From: Rickettsiales bacterium
GTDB lineage: Bacteria; Pseudomonadota; Alphaproteobacteria; Rickettsiales; UBA3002
Direction of reading: 5' to 3'
NCBI GenBank assembly: GCA_002725445.1
Contig: PBPD01000014.1
Location: 1 to 12,183, forward strand
DNA: 12,183 bases
The translations under genes were made by a program, and so were the position numbers. This document shows, piece by piece, positions 1 through 5,890 of this stretch (positions within the stretch are counted from its first letter, which is position 1; every line of letters starts with the position of its first letter). The notes beneath the pieces are model-generated. The model did not search any database. It saw only the letters and a program-made list of their open reading frames with translations, and was not told where the DNA came from.

Positions 1-764
1 CGCCATATTTTGAGGGCATGAAGAAAGAAGCTGCCAATGATCAGGGTGAGAATGTGATCGGTGCACGCATTCTGGCACTGCTTGGCGATTCTATCACCAC
101 CGACCATATTTCGCCTGCGGGCAGTATTGCGGCCGACAGCCCTGCTGCACGCTATCTGAAAGAGCATGGGGTGGATCCGCAAGACTTTAACTCCTATGGC
201 TCGCGCCGTGGTAACCATGAAGTAATGATGCGCGGTACATTTGCCAATATCCGTATTAAAAACGAAATGGTGCCGGGGGTTGAGGGTGGTTACACCGTCC
301 ATGTGCCGTCCGGTAAGCAAATGGCGATTTACGATGCCGCAATGAACTATATGCAGGAAGGCACGCCGCTGGTTGTGGTGGCGGGCAAAGAGTATGGCAC
401 AGGCTCATCGCGCGACTGGGCAGCCAAAGGCACGCGCCTGTTGGGTGTGAAAGCCGTGATTGCCGAGAGTTTTGAGCGTATCCACCGTTCCAACCTGATT
501 GGTATGGGCGTGTTGCCATTGATGTTTAAGGATGGCGATAGCCGCACATCACTGGGGCTCACAGGCAACGAAACGGTAGATATTACCGGCCTGGAAGCAG
601 GCATCACACCGGGTATGGATGTGAGCGCCACCTTCACCAAAGAAGATGGCTCAACCGTCTCTGCTACCTTGCTTTGTCGTCTGGATACAGCAGATGAGTT
701 GGCTTATTACCAAAATGGTGGTATCCTCCAATACGTTATTCGTAATATCTTACGCGCTGCGTAA
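1..764 (+). CDS. acnA: Aconitate hydratase, C-terminal part (5' end outside the window)
   Basis: This is the 3' end of aconitase, the TCA-cycle Fe-S enzyme that converts citrate to isocitrate in the cytoplasm. The frame is already open at base 3 (PYFEG, then M at 18), so the Met at 18 is internal and the gene starts upstream of the window. About 253 residues are visible, against roughly 890 for a full AcnA. They hold the end of the catalytic core and the C-terminal swivel domain. Recognisable motifs are GDSITTDHISPAGSI, GSRRGNHEVMMRGTF, KEYGTGSSRDWAAKG and FERIHRSNLIGMGVLPL. The SRD and HRSNL residues belong to the substrate-binding part of the swivel domain. The three 4Fe-4S cysteines would lie upstream and cannot be checked. 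The reading frame is intact to TAA at 762-764. A small gene follows after 16 nt, so the two are probably co-transcribed. Confidence 0.97.
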   Translation, partial: PYFEGMKKEAANDQGENVIGARILALLGDSITTDHISPAGSIAADSPAARYLKEHGVDPQDFNSYGSRRGNHEVMMRGTFANIRIKNEMVPGVEGGYTVHVPSGKQMAIYDAAMNYMQEGTPLVVVAGKEYGTGSSRDWAAKGTRLLGVKAVIAESFERIHRSNLIGMGVLPLMFKDGDSRTSLGLTGNETVDITGLEAGITPGMDVSATFTKEDGSTVSATLLCRLDTADELAYYQNGGILQYVIRNILRAA

Positions 765-780
765 GGCGTAGAGAGGCTAA

Positions 781-1155
781 ATGACAGACCAGAACGACCT
801 GCCCTCCCAACAAGCACAGGGCGATGCATATAATCCCGACACCGTGTCGCGTGTGATCATGCTGGTATATGGTGTGATGGAGAATGGTGGGCCGTTCTGG
901 TGTTATGTGGCTGTAAAACCAAGCCAATATGATGCGTTTAAGAAGGCAGAATCGGAAGGCTCGCTTGATCTGTATAATTTTGAGCCGTATGGCGAAATTA
1001 TCGTGTCAGCCGAAGGTGAAACGCCGCCATCTGAAGTGACGCAAAAAGTCGCTGAAATGTATAATGCGGACCCGAGCACGTTCTTTCAGCCGATAGACCC
1101 AAAAGCGGTGATTGACCAAAAAATCAGTGAGCTGAAGGCGCGCGAAGGCGAGTAA
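781..1155 (+). CDS. Conserved-looking hypothetical protein, 124 aa, downstream of acnA
   Basis: I do not recognise a named family. The start is ATG 781, with GAGAGG at 771-776 four bases upstream and only 16 nt after the acnA stop, so it is probably translated from the acnA transcript. The protein is acidic, soluble and compact. It has no signal peptide and no membrane segment. A polar N-terminus (1-20) leads into a dense hydrophobic/aromatic core, VSRVIMLVYGVMENGGPFW (about 22-40), then CYVAVKPSQYDAF, a DLYNFEPYGEIIVS strand region (63-76), and a helical C-terminus ending in a charged ISELKAREGE tail. The tight packing of W, Y, F and G residues suggests a real folded domain rather than a chance frame. 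A housekeeping role linked to aconitase is only an inference from position. Confidence 0.8.
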   Translation: MTDQNDLPSQQAQGDAYNPDTVSRVIMLVYGVMENGGPFWCYVAVKPSQYDAFKKAESEGSLDLYNFEPYGEIIVSAEGETPPSEVTQKVAEMYNADPSTFFQPIDPKAVIDQKISELKAREGE

Positions 1156-1214
1156 ACCTGCCTTATCTGGCTGTTTCGCATTATCACGCATTTTTATTTC
1201 AAAAAAACACCCTG

Positions 1215-1251
1215 CCGTCACATTGCTGTAACAATGCTGTGCTACTGTTAT
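1215..1251 (+). promoter_or_regulatory. Possible Pho box / promoter ahead of the 163-aa gene
   Basis: Three 7-bp units repeat every 11 bp: CCGTCAC (1215-1221), CTGTAAC (1226-1232) and CTGTGCT (1237-1243), with 4-bp spacers ATTG and AATG. This is the geometry of PhoB sites (7-bp direct repeats with 4-bp spacers). The first two units match 14 of 18 positions of the consensus CTGTCATAWAWCTGTMAY. A weak -10 (TGTTAT, 1246-1251) follows, 17 bp after TTGCTG (1223-1228). Against this, a start of transcription near 1258 would leave a leader of only about 11 nt before the ATG at 1269. Function is inferred. Confidence 0.3.
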
Positions 1252-1268
1252 TTTTAAGGACAGGAATT

Positions 1269-1760
1269 ATGAGCACAGAAAACCACATTACAGAACAGAA
1301 TTCGCAAGAAACCCCATCGCAATCCTTCGGTTATAACGAGGATACGCTGGATAGCGGCGTTGCAGGCGCTGCCCATGGCATAGGCTCTGCGATGGAAGAA
1401 GCAGCGAATCAAATGGCGATGACGTTCGACGGTGCTACCACCCATGTGCAAACGGTGGGTACGCAAAGCGAAGCGATCCTTCAGCAGGAAAACTCACTAC
1501 TGAATATTGCAAAAGGCTGCGCCATTGGTGGCGGCCTGGTAGTGCTCGGCCAAATTGCTGGCATGCCGATTGGCCCTGAAATTGTGGGCACAGGATTGAT
1601 TGCCGGTGCGGGTATTGCTCAGATTGCAAAGGATACGAATTTTCAAAACCTGCAAAAGATTGCCGAAACCATGACCGACGTGAATCCTGCTGATACTCAA
1701 ACGCCGGCAAACACGCGTGGTGATTCGATCCCTACCCCATCTAATGACCGCTCGGTCTAA
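1269..1760 (+). CDS. Hypothetical protein with glycine-rich hydrophobic hairpin-like segment, 163 aa
   Basis: I do not recognise this protein. I chose ATG 1269 because AAGGACAGG (1257-1264) lies just upstream. An in-frame GTG at 1239 would add ten residues, but it has no ribosome site and falls inside the upstream repeats. Residues 1-30 are polar and rich in Gln, Asn and Ser. Residues 31-80 look amphipathic and helical (AMEEAANQMAM, SEAILQQENSLLNIAK). Residues 84-120 are strongly hydrophobic and glycine-rich with several GxxxG-like spacings, broken in the centre by MPIGPE (Pro100, Pro103). The tail (135-163) is polar, Pro/Thr-rich and probably disordered. The hydrophobic block could insert in a membrane as a hairpin or coat a lipid or PHB granule surface. 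The neighbouring phaR (convergent, 42 bp away) makes the granule idea worth considering, but the sequence does not look like a classical phasin. Function is unknown. Confidence 0.75.
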   Translation: MSTENHITEQNSQETPSQSFGYNEDTLDSGVAGAAHGIGSAMEEAANQMAMTFDGATTHVQTVGTQSEAILQQENSLLNIAKGCAIGGGLVVLGQIAGMPIGPEIVGTGLIAGAGIAQIAKDTNFQNLQKIAETMTDVNPADTQTPANTRGDSIPTPSNDRSV

Positions 1761-1787
1761 AGAACTTCTAAAAGAGATACTGAATTC

Positions 1788-1805
1788 TAGCGTTTATTCG
1801 CGCTA
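1788..1805. terminator. Weak hairpin at the convergent 163-aa gene / phaR junction
   Basis: TAGCG (1788-1792) pairs with CGCTA (1801-1805) across an 8-nt loop and is followed by TTTCTTC on the + strand. The 3' arm contains the phaR stop codon. The stem is only 5 bp, so this is a weak terminator candidate for the + strand gene. Confidence 0.25.
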
Positions 1806-2291
1806 TTTCTTCGATTCTTCCGAATCATCATAATTAGCAAACGGGCTGAACATCTGGAATGCGCGGTTCATCATATCCATATTTTGTTTGCCAATTTCTT
1901 CCATCTGTTTCAATGGCGATGTAAAGCTTCCCACACCCATATATTCACGCATCTTTTCCTGATTCTCCATGAACGTATGCATGCTGTTTTCCAGATAAGG
2001 CGGCACAAACTCACGGATGCTATCATCATAAAATGAAATCAGATTGCGCAGGAAGCTAATAGGCAGCAAATGCTCGCCACGTGATTCCTGCTCGAAAATA
2101 ATTTGTGTAAGGATTTGGCGGGTCAGGTCATCACCGCTTTTGGCGTCGTAGACTGCGAAGTCTTCGCCCTCTTTTACCATCTGACACAAGTCATCCAGCG
2201 TCACATACGAGCTGGTGTCAGTATTGTACAAACGACGATTAGCGTATTTTTTGATGACAATCGGTTCTGCCGATGTGTTCTTCCCTGCCAT
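1803..2291 (-). CDS. phaR: PHB synthesis repressor PhaR
   Basis: PhaR is a cytoplasmic DNA-binding repressor of PHB genes. In characterised Paracoccus and Rhodobacter systems it also binds the polymer, so nascent granules titrate it off its operators. The 162-aa product carries the family signature. The N-terminal PHB/PHA accumulation regulator DNA-binding domain lies at about residues 11-70, with IKKYANRRLYNTDTSSYVTL followed by VYDAKSGDDLTRQILTQIIFE. The PHB_acc region follows at about 74-113 (LLPISFLRNLISFYDDSIR, VPPYLENSM). The C-terminus is Met/Gln-rich and ends in an acidic DDSEESKK. The length is slightly below the usual 180-200 aa because the C-terminal tail is short. The start at 2291 gives the expected N-terminus; only a weak GTGAG lies ahead of it. 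The gene is divergent from the phaC cluster, across a 146-bp region that is the natural place for its operators. Confidence 0.95.
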   Translation of the reverse strand: MAGKNTSAEPIVIKKYANRRLYNTDTSSYVTLDDLCQMVKEGEDFAVYDAKSGDDLTRQILTQIIFEQESRGEHLLPISFLRNLISFYDDSIREFVPPYLENSMHTFMENQEKMREYMGVGSFTSPLKQMEEIGKQNMDMMNRAFQMFSPFANYDDSEESKK

Positions 2292-2437
2292 AGCGATCTC
2301 ACTTTTTTCCTTGTTACTTACCGTTGGGCAACTAAAACGTTTTCGTTCTTTTTCTTTTGCGTTATTTTACCCATTACTTGAGATTATTAGCACAGCATGT
2401 GCAAACTGCAAAGAGTTTTGAATGGGAGTTATGCTGC
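2292..2437. promoter_or_regulatory. Divergent control region between phaR and the phaC cluster, with TGC-rich motifs
   Basis: This 146-bp region must hold promoters for both directions. Its left part is T-rich on the + strand. A TAAAAT -10-like hexamer reading toward phaR lies at 2364-2369, without a good -35. On the right, TGCA-AAC-TGCA (2400-2410) is a perfect dyad. ATGCTGCATG, just beyond it, overlaps the start codon of the 93-aa gene (2438). Characterised PhaR proteins recognise TGC-rich dyads, so these are the best candidate operators. The assignment is an inference; no promoter is convincing by eye. Confidence 0.4.
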
Positions 2438-2719
2438 ATGAGCGAAATGGATTACCAAGCACTTGCCCGCCAGTTTATGGATATGTGGCAAGGGCAAATG
2501 GGCAAGGCCATGATGGATCCGAAATTTATGCAATCCATGCTGGAGGTAATGCAGCAGATGCAAATGCCTATGGCGGGCATGGGAGGTGCGTATGCAGCCG
2601 ATAGGCCTGCTGCCGATGCAGCTGAGCATAGCGATGGCGCAGTGGCTGAGCTCGAACGGCGTCTTGCAGCTTGCGAAGCCCGCATTGCACTCCTCGAGTC
2701 TGAGCTCAAATCTAAATGA
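2438..2719 (+). CDS. Met-rich small protein with C-terminal coiled coil, candidate PHA synthase partner (PhaE-like)
   Basis: The product is 93 aa and starts at ATG 2438, nine bases after GGAG (2425-2428). An in-frame start at 2357 lacks such a site. The N-terminal half, residues 1-48, contains 14 methionines with aromatic and Gln residues (DYQALARQFMDMWQGQMGKAMMDPKF, then MLEVMQQMQMPM), giving sticky amphipathic helices. A Gly/Ala/Asp linker (49-67) leads to a clean coiled coil at 69-90, with a/d positions V69, L72, L76, C79, I83, L86 and L90. Class III and IV synthases need a helical partner (PhaE or Bacillus PhaR subunit) of about 200-360 aa. This protein is far shorter, yet sits in the same place and overlaps phaC, so a minimal partner, a granule-binding protein or a phasin-like role are all possible. 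It has no catalytic motif. The role is inferred from context and helix pattern only. Confidence 0.72.
   Translation: MSEMDYQALARQFMDMWQGQMGKAMMDPKFMQSMLEVMQQMQMPMAGMGGAYAADRPAADAAEHSDGAVAELERRLAACEARIALLESELKSK
2580..2588 (+). promoter_or_regulatory. Internal ribosome binding site that sets the phaC start
   Basis: TGGGAGGTG lies inside the upstream 93-aa gene and places GGGAGG (2581-2586) five bases before ATG 2592. This is the strongest ribosome site near any in-frame phaC start, and it supports a start far inside the preceding gene. Later in-frame ATGs at 2616 and 2634 lack comparable sites. Confidence 0.65.
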
Positions 2720-3791
2720 CCCGGCGCAATGGCAGGCTTATCTGAATGTAGTGGAGCAGCCAAAGCTTATTGAGGCGATCCGAGCGGAGGCGTTTGCCCG
2801 CGCGCAAGGCTTATGTTTTGGGGTGCACCAATACCAGCAGCAAGACTATCAACATACGCCTACACCCCACGCTGAAGTGTGGAGCAAGGCGCATGTGCGC
2901 CTGCTCGACTATAGTCGCAATGCGGATTCCAAAGCGCCCGCCCTGCTCTTTCTACCGTCGCTGATCAATAAATATTACGTGCTCGATCTGATGAAGCATC
3001 ATAGCATGTTGCGTTACATGCAGAGCCATGGATTCGCTCCTTACGTGATAGATTGGGGCGAGCCAGCGGCGCATGAAAGCAATTTCGCCACCGCAGACTA
3101 TGTGCAACATTATGCCGTAGAGGCGCTGCAACATCTCTATGAACACCATGAGGGGCCAATCATTGTGGTGGGGTATTGTATGGGAGGTGTGTTGGCGCTA
3201 GGGCTTGCGCAGCTGGCCGAGATTGATGGGCTGGTGTTGCTGGCAACACCGTGGGATTTCCACGCTAAGGACTCGCCACGTATTCCCATGGAGGATGCAA
3301 CGGTCACAGCATTGCAGCAAGCCATAGACGCGCAGCCGCATGTGCCAGCCACCTGGTTGCAAACCGCATTTCATCTGATCAACCCCTGGCATTTTCATGA
3401 AAAGTTTCGCGAATTTCCACAGTTGGGCGAAGCGGATAAAAAGCGGTTTCTGGCCATTGAAAGCTGGGTGAATGATGGCGTGCCGCTTACCCGTGCCGTG
3501 GGTAAGGAATGTCTGATCGACTGGCCACACCATAATAAGCTCGCGCAAGGTGCCTGGCAAATTGATGGTGAAACCGTAGATCCGGCAACGATAGACATTC
3601 CAACATTGGTGTTTGCGCCGACGAAGGACAAGATTGTGCCAAAAGGATGCGCTAGCCCCATCGCCCGAATGATTAACAGTAGTAGCCTGCTCACGCCTGA
3701 ATGTGGGCATGTTAGCATGGTGGCAGGCAAGGATGCGCAGAGCCTTTGCTGGGAACCACTCGCTGGTTGGGTGCATCGCGAGTTTTCTTAA
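2592..3791 (+). CDS. phaC: Compact PHA/PHB synthase (PhaC-like alpha/beta hydrolase fold), 399 aa
   Basis: The product is a polyhydroxyalkanoate synthase-like enzyme that would polymerise (R)-3-hydroxybutyryl-CoA at the granule surface and release CoA. The nucleophile elbow is GYCMGG with Cys196, the synthase version (G-x-C-x-G-G) of the lipase box. The other triad residues are most likely Asp346 (PTKDKIVP) and His373 (CGHVSMVAG). Upstream are the fold strands ALLFLPSLINKYYVLDL (about 117-133) and APYVIDWGEP (about 149-158); LVLLATPWDFH follows the nucleophile. At 399 aa it is much shorter than class I synthases (about 560-600 aa) and lacks their long N-terminal domain. It is closer to the class III size. 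I chose ATG 2592 for its GGGAGG site and because PIGLLPMQLSIAMAQWLSS looks like the conserved N-terminus of alphaproteobacterial PhaC-like proteins. This makes it overlap the 93-aa gene by 128 nt. phaA and phaB follow. Polymerising activity is not proved by sequence. Confidence 0.85.
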   Translation: MQPIGLLPMQLSIAMAQWLSSNGVLQLAKPALHSSSLSSNLNDPAQWQAYLNVVEQPKLIEAIRAEAFARAQGLCFGVHQYQQQDYQHTPTPHAEVWSKAHVRLLDYSRNADSKAPALLFLPSLINKYYVLDLMKHHSMLRYMQSHGFAPYVIDWGEPAAHESNFATADYVQHYAVEALQHLYEHHEGPIIVVGYCMGGVLALGLAQLAEIDGLVLLATPWDFHAKDSPRIPMEDATVTALQQAIDAQPHVPATWLQTAFHLINPWHFHEKFREFPQLGEADKKRFLAIESWVNDGVPLTRAVGKECLIDWPHHNKLAQGAWQIDGETVDPATIDIPTLVFAPTKDKIVPKGCASPIARMINSSSLLTPECGHVSMVAGKDAQSLCWEPLAGWVHREFS

Positions 3792-3847
3792 AGCTGTCAA
3801 TGTGTTGCGCTGCACAATTAAAAGCTTGGAAATTCGTCAATAATCGC

Positions 3848-3876
3848 TGGACATGCCGGCGCATAGTTCCTACATA
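3848..3876 (+). promoter_or_regulatory. Candidate promoter for phaAB
   Basis: TGGACA (3848-3853) matches five of six -35 consensus bases. After a 17-bp spacer, TACATA (3871-3876) is a weak -10. It lies in the 121-bp gap between phaC and phaA and would give a leader of roughly 30 nt before ATG 3913. A TGC-rich stretch (TTGCGCTGCA, 3805-3814) sits about 35 bp upstream and could be a further PhaR contact. Read-through from phaC is also possible. Confidence 0.33.
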
Positions 3877-3912
3877 CGAAGCAACGTTAAGAAAACAAAG
3901 GAGTGTGCACAC

Positions 3913-5094
3913 ATGACCCAAGCAGAAGATGTAGTAATTGTTGACGGCGTACGTACCGCAATCGGTGCGTTCGGTGGTGGTTTATCCTCTATTCCTGCAT
4001 CGGATTTGGGTGCGCATGTTATCAAAGCATTGCTGGAACGCACTGGCGTAAGCGCAGACGATGTATCGGAAGTGATTTTGGGGCAAGTGCTAACAGCGGG
4101 CGTGGGACAAAACCCGGCACGTCAGGCCGCGGTGAACGCGGGTGTGCCAAAAGAGCGCACCGCCTACACCATTAATCAGGTGTGTGGTTCGGGGCTTCGT
4201 GCTGTAGCGCTGGGCATGCAGGCGATTAAAGCAGGTGACAGTCAGATTGTTATTGCGGGTGGTCAGGAAAATATGAGCCTTGCGCCGCATGCGAGCCATT
4301 TGCGCAATGGCGTGAAAATGGGCAACGCTACCATGATCGACACCATGATTCAGGACGGCCTGTTCGATATTTTCAATGAATACCATATGGGTGTAACGGC
4401 TGAAAATATCGCCAAGCAATTCTCGATTAGCCGCGATGATCAGGACGCATTTGCCGCTGACTCGCAAGCCAAAGCCGCCAAAGCAATGGAAGAAGGTAAG
4501 TTTCAGGACGAGATTGTGCCTTTCACCGTGAAGCATCGCAAAGGCGAAGATGTGGTGGATAAGGACGAGCATCCAAAGCCGGGTACCTCGGCAGAAAAAC
4601 TGGGCGGACTGCGCCCTGCCTTCGACAAAGAAGGTAGCGTGACTGCAGGCAATGCATCGGGCATTAATGATGGCGCAGCGGTGCTGTTGCTTATGTCGCG
4701 TAGCGAAGCGGAAAAGCGTGGCCTGACTCCACTGGCGACCATTAAATCATGGTCAACCAACGGGGTTGATCCGTCGATTATGGGTACGGGGCCTATTCCG
4801 GCGTCGAAAGCCGCGTTGGAAAAAGCAGGCTGGAACAAAGACGAGCTGGATCTGATCGAGGCGAATGAAGCGTTTGCCTCGCAGGCATTATGTGTGAATC
4901 GCGAGATGGGATGGGATACCGAGAAGGTGAATGTGAATGGCGGTGCCATTGCGCTGGGGCATCCTATCGGCGCCTCGGGCGCGCGCGTGCTCATCACGTT
5001 GCTGCATGAAATGAAACGCCGCGATGCAAAGAAAGGTCTGGCGACCTTGTGTATTGGTGGTGGCATGGGTATTGCCATGTGTGTTGAACGCTAA
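3913..5094 (+). CDS. phaA: Acetyl-CoA acetyltransferase (beta-ketothiolase)
   Basis: This is a biosynthetic thiolase that condenses two acetyl-CoA to acetoacetyl-CoA, the first step of PHB synthesis. The product is 393 aa, the standard length. The start at ATG 3913 is preceded by AAAGGAG (3897-3903); a frame extension to 3853 would add an atypical N-terminus. The nucleophilic cysteine is Cys91 in NQVCGSGLRA. GGQENMS is at 116-122, and NEAFA (about 318-322) is the thiolase active-site loop. His350 lies in GGAIALGHPIGASGARV, and the second catalytic Cys380 in LCIGGGMG. All catalytic residues are intact. phaB follows after 35 nt on the same strand, and the compact phaC lies upstream across a 121-bp gap, which together make a complete three-enzyme PHB pathway. 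A degradative thiolase is possible by sequence, but the context argues for PhaA. Confidence 0.96.
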   Translation: MTQAEDVVIVDGVRTAIGAFGGGLSSIPASDLGAHVIKALLERTGVSADDVSEVILGQVLTAGVGQNPARQAAVNAGVPKERTAYTINQVCGSGLRAVALGMQAIKAGDSQIVIAGGQENMSLAPHASHLRNGVKMGNATMIDTMIQDGLFDIFNEYHMGVTAENIAKQFSISRDDQDAFAADSQAKAAKAMEEGKFQDEIVPFTVKHRKGEDVVDKDEHPKPGTSAEKLGGLRPAFDKEGSVTAGNASGINDGAAVLLLMSRSEAEKRGLTPLATIKSWSTNGVDPSIMGTGPIPASKAALEKAGWNKDELDLIEANEAFASQALCVNREMGWDTEKVNVNGGAIALGHPIGASGARVLITLLHEMKRRDAKKGLATLCIGGGMGIAMCVER

Positions 5095-5129
5095 TCAAAC
5101 AGTTAAAACCAAAAAACGGGAGTGGTGCT

Positions 5130-5867
5130 ATGAGTAAAGGTGATGGACGTATCGCGGTGGTAACCGGCGGTACACGTGGTATTGGTAAGGCGATCTGTCT
5201 GGATCTGCAAAAGGCGGGCTACAAAGTAGCAGCGAACTATGCAGGCAACACACAGGCGGCCGAGGCTTTCACCAAGGAAACAGGGATTGATGCATTCAAA
5301 TGGGATGTGTCGGACTTTGACGCCTGCAAGCAAGGCGTGGCCGAAGTGGAAGAAACATTCGGTGGCCCCGTACAGGTGCTGATCAATAATGCGGGTATCA
5401 CACGCGATGGTGCGATTCACAAAATGCCAATCGAGAATTGGGCAGATGTGATCAACACCAATTTGAATTCCTGCTTTAACATGAGCCGCAATGTGATTGA
5501 TGGTATGCGCGATCGCAAATATGGCCGCATCATCAATATTAGTTCCATCAATGGACAGGCAGGCCAGTTTGGGCAAACCAACTACTCAGCCGCTAAAGCG
5601 GGTGTGATTGGATTTACCAAAGCACTGGCGCGCGAAACTGCAGCCAAAGGCATTACGGTGAACACTATTGCGCCGGGCTATATTGCGACAGAAATGGTTG
5701 CCGCAATTGATGAAAAGATTCTGGAGAAAATCGTCGCCAATATTCCGGTTGGCCGCTTGGGTGACCCGAAAGAAATTGCACGTGCTGTGTGTTTTCTGGT
5801 GGCGGACGAAGCAGGTTTCATCACCGGCGAAACCCTGTCCATCAATGGCGGTCAATACATGGAATAA
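5130..5867 (+). CDS. phaB: Acetoacetyl-CoA reductase (SDR family)
   Basis: PhaB is an NADPH-linked short-chain dehydrogenase that makes (R)-3-hydroxybutyryl-CoA, the PhaC substrate, from acetoacetyl-CoA. The 245-aa length fits the family. The cofactor motif is TGGTRGIGK (12-20), NNAG is at 86-89, and the catalytic residues are Asn111, Ser139, Tyr152 and Lys156 (NYSAAKAG). The substrate-side motif APGYIATEMV and the C-terminal GETLSINGGQYME resemble PhaB more than the fatty-acid enzyme FabG, which usually ends differently and sits near acpP and fabD. The ribosome site GGGAG (5118-5122) is seven bases before ATG 5130. The 35-nt gap after phaA indicates one operon. Confusion with FabG is the only serious alternative, and the position behind phaA argues against it. 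Confidence 0.95.
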   Translation: MSKGDGRIAVVTGGTRGIGKAICLDLQKAGYKVAANYAGNTQAAEAFTKETGIDAFKWDVSDFDACKQGVAEVEETFGGPVQVLINNAGITRDGAIHKMPIENWADVINTNLNSCFNMSRNVIDGMRDRKYGRIINISSINGQAGQFGQTNYSAAKAGVIGFTKALARETAAKGITVNTIAPGYIATEMVAAIDEKILEKIVANIPVGRLGDPKEIARAVCFLVADEAGFITGETLSINGGQYME

Positions 5868-5890
5868 GCCCTTCGCGCTGCATTAAGGGC
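5868..5890. terminator. Hairpin between the convergent phaB and LprI-like genes
   Basis: GCCCTT (5868-5873) pairs with AAGGGC (5885-5890) around an 11-nt loop, immediately after the phaB stop and covering the stop of the opposing gene. Neither side has a true T-run, so it is at best a weak bidirectional terminator. Confidence 0.3.

Noticed and set aside
1239..1268. GTG 1239 as start of the 163-aa gene
   Set aside because: It has no ribosome site and lies inside the 11-bp repeats. ATG 1269 with AAGGACAGG is much better placed.
1269..1760. Naming the 163-aa protein a phasin
   Set aside because: It has amphipathic helices and lies near phaR, but lacks the typical phasin sequence pattern and carries a strongly hydrophobic glycine-rich block not usual in phasins.
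2357..2437. Upstream extension of the 93-aa gene to an ATG at 2357
   Set aside because: The added 27 residues have no ribosome site, would run through the proposed operator region, and precede the well-spaced GGAG and ATG at 2438.
2716..2718. ATG overlapping the stop of the 93-aa gene (ATGA), as a possible phaC start
   Set aside because: This ATG is in the third frame, not the phaC frame, so it cannot start phaC despite its typical operon look.
3198..3815. - strand open frame (205 codons) opposite phaC, and a similar one at 4503-5078 opposite phaA
   Set aside because: Both are antisense to genes with intact catalytic motifs. The translations are low-complexity (Ser/Pro/Arg-rich) and match nothing known to me.
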